This document shows, in pieces, positions 10,029-22,056 of a stretch of DNA of 64,000 nucleotides. Position numbers and translations under genes: made by a program. Source of the stretch: Phoenix dactylifera. Taxonomy: Eukaryota > Streptophyta > Magnoliopsida > Arecales > Arecaceae. How positions within the stretch are numbered: position 1 is the stretch's first letter; every line of letters begins with the position of its first letter. Location: the NCBI RefSeq assembly GCF_009389715.1, contig NC_052396.1, positions 18,346,631 to 18,410,630 of the forward strand. Reading direction: 5' to 3'. The notes under the pieces are model-generated. The model made no database searches. It was not told the origin of the DNA and worked only from the letters and a program-made list of their open reading frames with translations.

Positions 10029-13000
10029 CTACATAGGTTTACGGCATGCAATGATGGCAAACTTAATTAGCTTCTTGTTGTAACCTTCGATCATGAGAGG
10101 CATTGCAAGTGCTCCTTTAATGGTCTTCCATCCTGGCGAGGCATAGCAATGAGGCCACATCAGTCACAAGGAGAGGACAAATGCCAGATTATCAGTTATC
10201 TCAAATAGAGTCAGGAGATTACCACATCGTAACAGTGATGTGAAACCCTGCCATGTCAAGGCTGATCGGATAACCGCAGGCCAAAATGGTGCCACATTCT
10301 CTGACCAATCAGCTGTCTTTATGTCCTGTCAGAGAAACAGGCGGAGTTAAAACTCTACAAATCTCTATGTTTGTAAGTATACATACTATGTTTTTATATA
10401 CTTGTTTTAACCCAATTCGACCCATGTGGATTGAGCCTGCGTGTGATTAAATACGATGACATGAATAGCTGATTCAGTTGATATATGCCATGGATGTTTA
10501 ATAATTTTGTAACTGATACATCCAAAGCCTTTCTTCAGAAGAATTAATTGGCTAGTTATAAATATTGTTTGTTGATCCATTATAGTCAAAAAAGTATATT
10601 GCTCTTAAGCCTCTTATGTGACGTAATGCGTTTTACCTCAAGCGATAAGGATTGAGCTATTTTTACATAATCACTGGCTGAGCACCAGGCTGGCAGATAA
10701 TATGCATTGCATATCTTGTTTAAGAGATTCAATTCATTGGGCTGCAATGACTCTTCTGAGGGTGAGAGATCCCTGTGGCACCATGTAACTATGATAATGG
10801 TGGCTCCTGGTGCTGCAACACGTGCCAATTCACCTACAAACTGAGACAAAAGTAGATTGTATTAGATAATGAAACCCGAGCAGCATCACAACTTTTCACT
10901 TTTACGGTGAAGTAGTTCCTATGGAAATGGTCTCACAGGACCATGCACCGATTTAAATTTTAAACTATGGTTCTATTGAATTGGAAGGCCCACCTTATGT
11001 GAGCTTATCTCTACACCTCATGATCTCCATCAGGACAGCTCCTAGTCTGAACGAAGAATGGGAAAGAGAAATATACCTGATTATTACAAAGTCATATCCG
11101 AATCATCTGTTCTTTACATTTTGGGCAATTCCAATGAAGATTTCAAGAATAGGCTGCAATCAGAGGATTGCAAACCCACTAGATCTCAAGAGCAGAGTGC
11201 TATATCTAACATTGCAGGTTCTCCAATCAGTTTGAGTTGCAGCATGAAAGGCATTGGCACCAGATGGAATGTCTGGTTGTGCAACTTAGTAACTCATCTC
11301 AAGGGGATTTTAGAGACAAAGCTCGATTGACCAGGATTCTCTCCCCTCACAAGTTTAACCTTTTTAGACAAACATTTACTTTTGAGGAATTTTAGACACA
11401 CATTTATAAGAATAGTATTTGAAACAAATTAAATATGAGACTACAGAGAACTAGATTGCATGAAAGTCTTATCATGCATGCGCCAACTAAAACCAGGCAT
11501 GTTTTGCTCATACAAACACATAGTATTACCTTTGTTTTGTCTGGCATGTGTTCACCGCTTTCCATTGACCAAACTAGGTCAAACTGCCCATCTGGAAAAG
11601 GCTGCTTCAGAGCATCTGCAACTTGGAAGGACGCCTGCTCACACCCATTTTCCTCATTAAAAGTAAAATTTGAAGGACGAAATGAAAGAGCAAACTCCAG
11701 TTCTTGATGTAACATAGGAAGTAAATCATAATTGTTCTCCAAGATAACAAGCTCAGGTGGATATGCTGTACCAAAATAACTAAAAGAAAGAAATGAGAGG
11801 CTATATGTGTACCCGGTCTTCTAGCCCCTCGGCAATGGCAAGAGCCTGTGCCCTTTTAACCTGGACAGGGCTCAAGGTGATGCCTTCACATTTAGCGCCA
11901 TACTTCTTTGCCAGATATCTTGAACTGCCTCCAATCCCACACCCAACGTCAACTATTCTCTTGGGCTTCTTCAGAGGATCATCTGCACGCATAGAACCCA
12001 CAGAATAACTGAACCATGCCAAAAGGTTCAGATAGCATTTTGAAGAATATAATTCCCGATGAGACTGCTTTTATTATTACACTTGATCAATCTGTTCTTG
12101 TTTATAGTTGTATTTATTCTGAAACAGCACCCTTATTAAGGACATTGCATGAAGATAATATGGTGAACATAGGTGTGTAAATCCTGCTAACCAGGGAATC
12201 CTATTCAAAGAATAACTGAGTTAAACTCTAAATAAAATGAGACAAATGACAGAAAAGATACTGTAAGGAGGAACAACATGTGAAATTTGAGGGAAGTAAT
12301 GAGTTGGTGATTGACAAGTTCCAATTTCTCATCTTCACATGCTATGATCACATTTAACTTGTCAGTTAACAAACTGAAGGGCATCTGATATCATATATTG
12401 GGCTATTTTGCGCCCGTTTACCACAGCAACCTTTGGAGGGAGAAAAAAACACACATTCCATAGAACTTCCAGAGTCGAATTGAAAGAGGTCCTTCTGCTG
12501 TTCTATGTGAAATGAGGAAACAGGAACACACCCTTCAGATGAAAATATGGTGGTGGATGGGGGGACAACTTGGAGGATGGTGTTGGAGATCCCATTAAAG
12601 AAGACAACCAAAATGGCCAGATCCTGAAGACTAAAACCTTACACTTGCTGTCAGTGCACTTACAGTATTCCCCAAACAGATATTAGTGTACTTCAGTGTA
12701 GCTACAGAGACTCTACAGGACATCGAGGCAAAAGAAGAATGTGAAATTAGTGGTTTTCAGCACCTCCCACCAAATAAATTTGACTAGGGCTCAGGGGTGA
12801 TGCATATGTCTCTTGATGGATCAGAAAAAACAGAGCTCAAAGGGATCCAAATTTAGGCCTTTAGTGGGAAGGTTTTTAATTGCAATCTAATATAAATGAC
12901 CAATTCAGTTCTCCATCCATCAGATCTCAGTATGGTATAAATCCCATCTTCACTTCTGTTCAATTCACTAAGCCAGGAGATGCAGTTGGTTACTCAACCG

Positions 13001-15545
13001 AGCCAAAAATATATAATGGTCAATTATGAGGGAGATCGGAAACTACCAACATAAGAGTATATTCAAGAATCATGTGAAGTAAATAACTTTAACTGATCAA
13101 CATGGAAGTTCCATTGTATTTGAAGGTAAACCTACGGAGACAAATTCACAAGGATTTTTAGAAAACAAAATTGCAAGTCCTATACAATGCAGGTGGACCA
13201 TATTATATGTTGGTGTACATAGACTTGGAAACAGATCTGATGATACTTAAAAAATGAGAATTTAAGAAGAGGCTATGTTATATCCTGTATAATAAACCAG
13301 CTTCTCTTTACCAATTGTTAGATTTCTTGCTTAGTAGTGGTTCAATCCTAGTGTCCACTAAACTGAGTTAACCATAATATGTGACGAGATATAAGGCACA
13401 TTAGGAGCTCCATGCACACAATATCATGCGAAACAAGAAATTTTGACAGTCCTGATAGATGCATTACGTTCAAAGAGAGTGACCAAATATAAGCCAGTAC
13501 AAACAAGAAGTCCCTGCCAATGAGCATCACAGGTATGATATCAAACACATGAAGCCATATCAACTTCACCATGTTTGGTTTTGAACAGGTGTCCTGCTTT
13601 TACATACATACAGAACCATAAAAGGATAAATGAACAAGTATCCGTATCAAGATATATACTCCATCTGAATCTTATAGACAATAAATTGCACGAGTTTAGC
13701 AATTTGCTTATACATTTACAATCTGCCACCTCCCTCAAACTAACAAAGGGTTATATGAGATTTAAAGCCATGATATGGACAAATTAAGGACACTGATATC
13801 GGCAAGTAAGCTAAGATGTATGAAAGTAGGCAAATGCGAAACAAAAAAGAGATGTGCAAGAGGCATGGTCTGATCACAGTGAAGGAGGTGCAGATGAGGC
13901 AGATCCAAGGTGTAGAAAGGCATACAAATAACAGAGGATACTATGCATAATAGCAAAGCATGCATGAAAGAATACTGACTAGGCAACTGAGGTTGCAAGA
14001 TTATGAGAGAGAATATCTTCATCAAACTAGGACACTTTTGAAGGAGAGAACTACATCCGAGTCCTATACGGTATACAACCCATTAAGAGAGATGCCTATA
14101 TACATACACATACATGCAAATGTACACACACAGCCTAACACAAACAATCCAAGTATTATAACATCTATAGCAATCTTACTATAAAAACATATATAACATG
14201 CCGTCATATAACCACACAAACATTAAAATGTTTTTCTGGTTGCTTGCTGTTCGTAGTAAACAAAAGGAAAATGTGTTAATTGTCTGATAGTAGCAGTGCT
14301 TAAACATACGAACAAGAATATTTTAACGAATCATATGGTTAGAAGCCAAATTTTGGAAACTAGACACGCAACAGAGATCAAGTGGAGCTCCCATGTGCTC
14401 CACCATTGTCTTGGTGGGGACGTTCACACCATCGACAAAATAACCTGTTCCCCATTTTAGTTTAATTGCCCATGAGGACAGACAGTCATTCAGGTTCCCC
14501 ATCTTTTAATCATAGCCACTGACACAGGAATCCAGGCAACCCTTATCTCCTTTTAATCTTTATTTTCTGATTATCAGAATCACCTTTTACCATAAAAAAA
14601 CAGCAATTAATCTATTATTCTAAGGTTTCATGAATGTTAATAACCCAAAACAAAAGATCCTAACGAGAAAAATAAAGTGGATTCATTCGGGAATAACATA
14701 TTGGTTGCTCTTAAATCTATATTCGCTGAATGATTATTTTTTCCAAGCTGCCATGTGGATTTGAGATATCATTATATTCTAATGAACAGTGACGATGTCA
14801 AATAACGGTCATCACTCGAGTTCGTAGCAAACACGCATACATCATATAACAAACAAGAGGCATCCAAAACTATGGTTATATTCTAAAGGCTCTTATTTTA
14901 ATCCTTCATCAATCCATTACCATTAAAAAAAAGTGGCCAGAATAAAGAGCGTCTCCTTCCCTCTCTCTCTCTCCCACCTATTTTCCCAAATTTACTTCTT
15001 TTTTCTAAGAAGGTACCAAAACAGAATCTTATCTAAACGACGAGATACTTCTCTGCTCTTTTCTACTTCAAAAGCAAAGCCAAAAATTTTTTTTAAAAAA
15101 ATAGATCGATCTGATCTATAACCTAATCTTATCACGTTCGGGAACATAATTTTGGCAACAAGGGCCGACACTTCATACGTCGTATCGGTGGGTGGGGGGA
15201 TACCGATACTAAACAATATATCGGCCGGCATTGAAAGTAGGAAGAGAGTGATAGACCTGTGATTCCGGCGAAGGCGAGGGCTTCTTCGACCATCCGGACC
15301 TGGGCGAGACGGTGGTCGGAGAGAGAGACCGACGCATCCCTCTCGTAGAAGCCGTGGTGCATGTGGTCCCCCCACAGTCTCTCCCACATCTCCGACGACT
15401 CGTCGTAGAGCTCAGCGATCCCTTTCTTGAGCTCCTCCTCCTCTCGCTCCGCCACCCGCCCGGCCGCCGGCGTCGGTGCGTACTCCGCCGGGACGTCGTA
15501 CATGCCGAGGAACGGCGAGTGCTCAGTCCGTAGCACCGCATCCAT
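10029..15545 (-). CDS. VTE4-like: Gamma-tocopherol methyltransferase-like protein, six exons
   Basis: The exons on the minus strand are 15257-15545, 11813-11982, 11530-11634, 10637-10840, 10223-10325 and 10029-10132. All junctions are GT-AG with matching phases, giving 324 residues. Exon 1 carries ELYDESSEMWERLWGDHMHH. Exon 2 has the SAM-binding motif I, IVDVGCGIGG (about 106-115). Exon 3 has FDLVWSMESGEHMPDK (about 171-186). Exon 4 has VAAPGATIIIVTWCHRDL. The six-exon layout is, as far as I recall, that of plant VTE4. VTE4 uses S-adenosylmethionine to convert gamma- to alpha-tocopherol in plastids. The N-terminus before the catalytic domain is short and acidic, with no obvious transit peptide. 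An upstream in-frame ATG at 15596 lies above the predicted transcription start, so I chose 15545. It could also be a related cytosolic methyltransferase such as the tocopherol-like N-methyltransferases. Confidence 0.92.
11983..15256 (-). other. Intron 1 of the methyltransferase gene
   Basis: This is a 3.3-kb AT-rich intron with donor CAG/GTCTAT and acceptor GTGCAG. I see no second gene, no transposon ends and no RNA gene in it. Short open frames at 13348-14184 show no family signature. Confidence 0.6.
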
Positions 15546-15608
15546 ATCGGAATCAAATAACGATGACAAACAGATGGGGATGAGAAGGGAAAGCATGAAG
15601 GATTTTAG

Positions 15609-15615
15609 ATTTATA
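15609..15615 (-). promoter_or_regulatory. TATA box of the methyltransferase first exon 1b
   Basis: TATAAAT on the minus strand. Transcription would start about 25-30 bp downstream, near 15580-15585. That leaves a leader of about 35-40 nt before the ATG at 15545 and excludes the in-frame ATG at 15596, arguing against an N-terminal extension. Confidence 0.55.
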
Positions 15616-16635
15616 GAAAGAGAGCGGCCGTGGTGGCGGCGGTGGGGACGAGTAGGGTGTCACGCAAAGGGAGTCGGGCTGGGGGCAAGTAGCAAGTAGC
15701 AAGTAACCGAAAAAAAAAAAAAAACGGTACTTTTCGAGTTAGTATCTCTGGCGCGAAAGACCGATTTCCGTTCTTTCGCGACCTGGACCATCAGATCACT
15801 CATCTTGCTTTGAGATTTGTGCAACCGGATAGCAGCAGAATCGATGCCGACGAAGGTCGGACCCGACGCCCCGGCTTCATCATTTTTATTTTTTTTATTT
15901 TTTTTATTTTTTGACGTCCCAACTGGAGGAGGTGGAGAGAAAGAATAGCTCCAGCAGCGCAGCGGTAGATCGGTCCAACCGCAAAAAAGCGGACGCAAAC
16001 AAAGGATAAAAAAGAAACTGAACATGGATGTGTCTAAATCTGGTGGAGCTGGGCCAACCAATAATTTCAGCTGTTTTTTTCAGCATAAGTCCTTGAGAGA
16101 TTAAAGCTAGAGAGGATACCACCGTTGTATCAAAAAAAAAACAAACAAAAAAAAAAAAGTAGCATCGACAAGATAAGTTATATTTAGGAAATGCAGAGAT
16201 TTGATTTTTTTTTTTTTTTGCATCTTTAAAAAACAGATATTTACTTCAGTATATTTTCAGCTGAAGCAAATCTGTTAACAAAAAGATTGAAGGCTGTACA
16301 GAGCCAAAAAAAAAAAAAAAAAAAGGCAGTAAGTACCACGTACTCTTGTCATGTGACTTGGACCAGCGAGGAAGCAACAAGGAAACTGAAAGAGTTCAAT
16401 TATGGGTTCCTTCAGATGAAGGACAAGATATTCTTATCATGTGACTTGATCTATAGATGCGTCAGAAGACCTAAATGTTAAGCAGTCATGTTGATGTCGT
16501 GGGGATGAGAGAGTTGCCAAGAAGAAGAAGGAAGCAGTCATGCGTGTCTTCGAAGAGAGATCATAATGAGACAGAATAAAGAAGTTCAGATGACATGGCA
16601 TGGCTCTTTTAAAATATTCAAGCTTTCTGCACACT
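15616..16635. other. Upstream region of exon 1b, no gene
   Basis: This contains A- and T-rich homopolymer runs (15710-15724, 15885-15912, 16130-16160, 16208-16220, 16305-16324) and no recognisable coding sequence. It is either the 5' flank of the methyltransferase gene or, if exon 1a is used, part of a 13.7-kb intron. Confidence 0.45.
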
Positions 16636-16967
16636 TTTTTTTTTTTTTTTTTCTTAGGCGGATTGGAGGGTAGCCCCACCCGTCCGCATAGCAGTCTCCA
16701 CTGAACTCTCCTTCTACTAAAAAATATTCGATGCGGATAGACGGGATGGCCATCCTTTACTCATACCCTCTCCGATCCGTGAGTTGCCCCATGTGTGAGT
16801 ACGTCATCCCAGCACCATCTCAGTACCGGCGGATCAGATGGCGATTTCATTGGACAGACCAGGCGGGGGGCATCTGGTCCCCATATTTAATCAACGCCCG
16901 CGCATTTCAAACTTGGGCCATTTCGGTAAAATCTTAGCCCCGTTCCTACCGTGCTACCACCTTGGTG
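16636..16967 (-). mobile_element. SINE-like or processed poly(A) retroelement
   Basis: The insertion is flanked by near-perfect 14-bp direct repeats, GCTTTCTGCACACT (16622-16635) and GCTTTCTGCACTCT (16968-16981). A run of about 18 T follows the left repeat on the plus strand, that is a poly(A) tail on the minus strand. Poly(A) plus long variable target duplications are hallmarks of LINE-mediated retrotransposition. The 332-bp body has no long open frame. I could not confirm a tRNA-type A/B box, so SINE versus processed transcript is open. Confidence 0.6.
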
Positions 16968-17722
16968 GCTTTCTGCACTCTTTAAAATATACAGTATTGT
17001 TAAGAAGGCTGGATATTGAAATGCTACATGCTGGCCAGAAAAAAAAAAAGGCTTGGAGAAATGATTCAGAAACTTAGATTTATTGCTCGAAAAAGTCCCT
17101 TAGCCCAACACTGATGTTAGTTTTTGGTTGCCCGTTTGTTTGTCCATAGCCTCTGCAGTGTTCAGGCCAATAGGATCATTAATGAAGCTCCACATCTTAC
17201 GCTAGCATCGCTAAAAAGCAATCTAATATACAAGGGAAAGTTGGACAGCGAAACCACTAGAGAATGTTTGTAAAAGACAAGGGACTTTTTATAGAAAATT
17301 AATTTCTATGACAATACCTGCTGGATCTTATGCACTAAAGATTCCAATCTTTATCCATCCATCTCTAAGAAGACAACACAATTGGTAAATGGTTTCAATC
17401 CAGATGCAAGTAGGACTAGATGTCAGATACCAACTCTGAAAGATGCAGAAGGTATGTGGTTCAAGCTTCATGAATAAATCAAGTCATTAGCTGGTTATGA
17501 TTTTCTCAGTAGCAAGCTAGGATGGAGAAGTAGATGATACAAATCTTTTATGAAAATAGAGGACAAAAGATGCAAGTGAAATGCAGTCGATCTTAAACCT
17601 AGTGGATTCTATCTGCTTATATCGAAGTAGACACCATAACAGCATATCTTGTTAAAGCTACCATGACATGGCTTGTGGTGCAATAATCTGAGGTTTACCA
17701 AGTCACATGTGCTAAAGGCCAT

Positions 17723-18014
17723 GTTGGTTTTTTGGAGTCGGGTCAATCCGCCCATGATGGGCCGACCCGATCCGTTTTATTTGAAGGGAAACAACCCTTC
17801 AAAACATCTCTTGGATGACTGATAACTGCCAAAGGCAGTTAATTTCTACCTCTATATATATAGGTAGTTGCAAAACAAAAGAAAAGAAAAAAAGGAGGGA
17901 GAATAACGTACCAAGAAAACCCAATTACACTTATGATTTGTGATCGACCGAAAGCTGGTGATACAGCAAGTAAGTTTGTTTCGATCCATTTTGATTATGA
18001 TAAATTTTTCTACA
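17723..18014 (+). repeat. 5' LTR of the gag-only copia element
   Basis: Begins TGTTGG and ends TTCTACA. It shares the blocks around CCCATGATGGG, CTGCCAAAGGCAGTTA and TCTATATATATAGG with 22990-23349. Confidence 0.82.
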
Positions 18015-18015
18015 T

Positions 18016-18027
18016 TAGTATCAGAGC
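18016..18027 (+). other. Primer-binding site of the gag-only copia element
   Basis: TAGTATCAGAGC, one base off the tRNA-Met PBS TGGTATCAGAGC, one base after the left LTR. Confidence 0.75.
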
Positions 18028-19067
18028 ATTTAGGGTTGTGTTCTAGCATATTTGTGAATTAAAATAATGATGTGGTCACTGTTTTGAGAATAATCCACAT
18101 AAACTAGAGTTTTAGATCAAAAATGGTAACTTTGTATACATGTTATTTTGATATGAAAATTTACATGGATGTAGCCAACATATAGATGAAGTTACCCTAC
18201 AAGTTTTAGGATCCAACTCTCACTTTGGTGAGAAAAAACTCAAATCCTAGTTACCGGATTTGAAACTTTGAAAATTTATAACTTTGTGTATGATGTATAT
18301 TTTTACATGATTTTGGTATCATTGGAAGATCTTTTCACAAGCTTCTTGCATATAAAATTCATAATTTTTCGACAAGAATTGAGAAAGTTATAAGGGCTGA
18401 AAGTTTTTAAAATTTCTGAAATTTTGTTGGCTTAAGAAAAAAAAAAAGATGGATAGAAGAGTGTGATTTAGTCTTCATCATAGGGATATCAAACTCAAAG
18501 TTTGACCACACCAATGGACTCATGTCAATTTACTGAATCTTTCTGTGTCATTTATTTTATTTTTCTAAACATAAAATAAATTATTATTATTTTTATTTCG
18601 GAATGAGAAGAAAATGATAGAAAAATTATTTTTGGAATTTAAAAATTCTAAAACAATTTCTGGTGGCTTCTAGGCTTCATGTTCTAGGGAGTTGAAGTCC
18701 GGTGGTGAAAGACACTACTTACATTTAGGACTTTATACTCTTGGAAAACATACGAAGGGCATTATTTTTCATTTTTTTTTCCTTCAAAAAAATATAATAA
18801 ATTATATATTAATCAAAAAATTGTGATTCTAGTCTTGGAATTTTTTTAAATTTAATGCTCTTTCATATCAAGTATTAAATTATGTTTTCTTAGTAGTTGA
18901 ATTTTTCTTAATAGCCTCTGCATAGCCCTTAGTATTTTCTCATGTGGGGTAGATGACATCTTCACAGCATAATAAAAAGAGAAAAAGAGGCAGGAGAACT
19001 GAAGTCCAGAAAGCCGAATGGAAATTGCCATAGCGAAGAAAACAAAAGCTAAAAATGCTTTAAGGAC

Positions 19068-19483
19068 TAGAGGTGGGCATTGGGCCGGGCCGCCCATGGC
19101 CCGGCACGAAGCGGGCTAGACACGGCTCATAAAAGGGGGCCGGGCTGGGTTAAAGATTTCTGGCCTGCGGGCCAATTTCCTCCCTCCAAATACTCCTTAA
19201 ATTAGCCGTTTTATGGTTGTTGGGAGGGGCAAAATGGGTAAAAAGCCACAAATAGTCGTTATGAGCCAAAAAAATAGCCCCATAACGGCTTTTTTTTTTG
19301 GACGGCATGGCCCGTGCTGGGCCCGGCATGGCCCGCCACCCCATGGGCCTAGGGCCGTGCCGGGCTTAGCCTTTAGGTTAAGCGGGTTGTGCCAGGCACG
19401 GCCTGTTTAGTAACAGGTCGGGCCAGGCACGACCCATTTGGTCTGTGGCCTGGTGGCCCGGCACGGCCCGATGCCCATCTCTA
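19068..19483. mobile_element. hAT-type MITE
   Basis: The terminal inverted repeats TAGAGGTGGGCATTGGGCCG and TAGAGATGGGCATCGGGCCG (the latter read from the right end) are flanked by an 8-bp target duplication with one mismatch (TTAAGGAC 19060-19067, TTAAGAAC 19484-19491). Length is 416 bp with no transposase. The interior is rich in GGCCCGGCACGG-type subterminal motifs. The 8-bp duplication and TAGAG terminus support the hAT superfamily. Confidence 0.8.
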
Positions 19484-19613
19484 TTAAGAACTGCCGCCGA
19501 GTATAATAGAAGGATGTTGCCCTATGAGTTTGAGGAATTATACTACATCTTGATATGTTATGAAATAGACCCAAATCACACCATTAAACAACAATTTAAA
19601 GAAGTAGATAAAT

Positions 19614-21282
19614 TGATGACCCAAAGATTGAGTTAAAGATTGATTTTGATGATCACAAAATCTTGAAGTATAATTACTAATGTTTGTGTTGCAAGAAGAA
19701 AGATAATTTGTTTTGCAAGAAACATAGCAAGTTGGAAAAATACAAGAAGGCCTCAAAAGCTCTCAAAAAGTTGAAAAAAAGTTATACTTCATTGGCCCAA
19801 GTTTTAAGTTCAAAGGGTTCAAGTTGGAGGAGCAAATTCAAAGAAAGATTCAAAAGAATAGTCGTCGAGTCGACTCCTGGAAGTTCAGAGTCGACTCTGG
19901 CACTCTGGAGTTTCAAGGAACAGTGCTCGAGTCGACTCCGAGACTCTGTGAGTCGACTCCGACTGAGAACAGACAAAAAGACAGAGACTTGATTTTCAGC
20001 GCTACAGTGCTCGAGTCGACTCCAATTTCAGCGCTACAGTGCTCGAGTCGACTCCCAGCTACAGTGCCGGCAGACTCCTATTCACGAGTCGACTCCTACT
20101 TCAGCCGAGTCGACTCCTACTTTAGCCGAGTCGACTCGAACACGCTGGGAGGCATAACGGCTAGTTTTTTCTCAACTCCAACGACTCTATTTTTGTCTCT
20201 AACGGCTAGATTTTTGTCCCCACTCCCTCTAAAGCTATAAAATCAAGGGGAGAGCAAGGGAAGAAGATAAGGAAGTGGGAGAGAATGCATAGGGAAGAGA
20301 TTTCAAAGAAATTTCAAGAGAAACCTCCCAAAAGCACAAAAGGGCCATTCAAAGCAAAAGTGAGAGAAGAAGAGCATCCGAGTGAATCCCAAAGCTTCCT
20401 CTCCAACTGTGTACTGCCTCAGTGATCCTCTACCTCGTGCAAAATCAGAAGAGGGTCGAGTAAAGAAGAAGCCGAGTTCCTTCATCTACAAAACTTGTTT
20501 GAGGGCTTCTTTCTCTTTACTCTATTTGTTTATATTGTTATATCTGCCTGTTTAAGAAGCTTGTATTTGTTTTAAACTCTTGTTCTAATATCTTGTAACT
20601 TGATTCAATCAAGGGATTGAATCAAGGGGTTAAGGTTTGTTGGTGAGCCAAAGGAAAAACCAACGGTGTAAGGTTGTGGTTGGTGAACCGGAAAAAACCA
20701 ACTGGGTTTGATTGTGAACCCGGAAAAACAATCGGTTGGTTCTAGTCGGTGAGCCTGTGAAAACCGACCAAGTTCGTTGTGATCTCGTGAAAACAACAAG
20801 TTAGGTTGTGAGCTTGTAAAACAACCGCTGAGGGATTATAGTGAAATTCCCAAGAGGTCTTGGGAAGTGGATGTAGGTGCTGGGGTGTACCGAACCACTA
20901 TACATCTTTGTATTTGTGATGCCTTATCTCTTGTATTTCATGCCTTATATTCATACTTGATTGTGTAATATCTCTAGCTTTGTTTTCTATAGAGTTATAA
21001 GTGATTGTTTAGAATTTGCTTAGCTTCCACTCTATTCTTACCATACACATAGATTAAAATTGATCATACAACTATAAGTTAATTTTAGATCAATTGCACC
21101 CTAAAGCCACAATATAATTGCTCTAGCTTAATTTTCCACTGCTTTACTTGTAATTGCCTAGAGCTTAAGTAAATAACATCTTATCATTCCGCTGCATTCA
21201 ATTCAAAGTAAAAAAATTAGGGAACATAATTTTTTAGAAAACCCAATTCACCCCCCCTCTTGGGTTGTCACCTTGGGCAACA
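19614..21282 (+). repeat. Solo LTR of a Sirevirus-type copia element
   Basis: This 1669-bp LTR begins TGATGACCC and ends TTGGGCAACA, flanked by the perfect target duplication TAAAT (19609-19613, 21283-21287). It aligns end to end with the LTRs of the element at 36693-47877. It contains nine GAGTCGACTC palindromes (19867-20135 region), a run of stem-loops (20601-20827) and the TTCACCCCCCCTCTTGGG terminus typical of Sirevirus LTRs. A solo LTR with intact duplications indicates LTR-LTR recombination. Confidence 0.9.
20601..20827 (+). repeat. Stem-loop array inside the Sirevirus LTR
   Basis: There are seven consecutive inverted repeats: an 11-bp stem (TTGATTCAATC, 20601-20626), then short stems GTTGGT (20640-20665), GTTGGT (20680-20703), GATTGT (20711-20734), GTCGGT (20746-20769), GTTGT (20777-20798) and GGTTGT (20805-20827), each followed by its exact complement. 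The loops share a GA..C...GAAAA pattern. The same array is present in both LTRs of the element at 36693-47877. Confidence 0.8.
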
Positions 21283-22056
21283 TAAATTAATAATGAACAT
21301 TGAATAGCTAATTTTATTCCATTAGAAGAAGAAAAAGTTGAAGGATTATGTAGGTCCTCACCGGCCCGTTAGGCTACAATGGTTAACAATATTTGGGCAC
21401 AATTGGAATTTCTTGGAAATGAGTACAAAGTTGTGAAAAGAATTTTGTGCTATAAGTAGGAACATGATTTGGAGTTAAATGTGCAAAATGCTGCAAAGCG
21501 TGCTGCAACATTCTCCGTTTGTTCAAATACAAAAGATTGTATTGGCCTATACTCTTGGATAGAAAAAATGGGACATAAATTTGCAAGTAATTTAATCAAT
21601 AAAAAAATACTAGTGTCTCGAACTTTTAAAGGCGGAGATTAATGTACACATATTGTTTGTGCATTACATAGAAACTATATATGAAGTAGGATGAAATTTG
21701 TATTGCTTGTGAACACATATAGTTTAATGTGTATGCTCTATGTAATTTGTCCTATTTGGTATTTTCATAATTAAATGTTATGTGCATTTAGTTAATGTTG
21801 ATTATATGGAAATATCATTTTAAGTGGGAGCTGAAATAACATTGTGATGGAAACTCTCATTTGAGCATTGTTCTTTGTGCAATGCAATTAAATACATGGT
21901 AATGGAACATTTGTTTTACAGATGATGATTGGAAACATACTGAACTTTTGAATATATACTTATGTAAAATTATCATTGATTTAATTTATATGTGCACAGA
22001 GTTAGACGTGTGTGTATTTTGAGTATTGATTAATGTCTTTTGTTACTTGGTAGACC

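Noticed and set aside
15546-15596. Upstream in-frame ATG adding 17 hydrophobic residues to exon 1b
   Set aside because: The TATA box at 15609-15615 places transcription start downstream of this ATG. Kept only as a possibility if an upstream start is used.
20605-20799. Minus-strand frame with repeated TNHNPT-like and FTIKPSW-like peptides, repeated at 37.7 and 47.2 kb
   Set aside because: Direct consequence of the tandem hairpin repeats in the Sirevirus LTR, with no start context or coding signature.
20601-20827. CRISPR-like regular array
   Set aside because: Repeats are short hairpins with changing stems, without constant repeats and unique spacers, and the DNA is plant nuclear.
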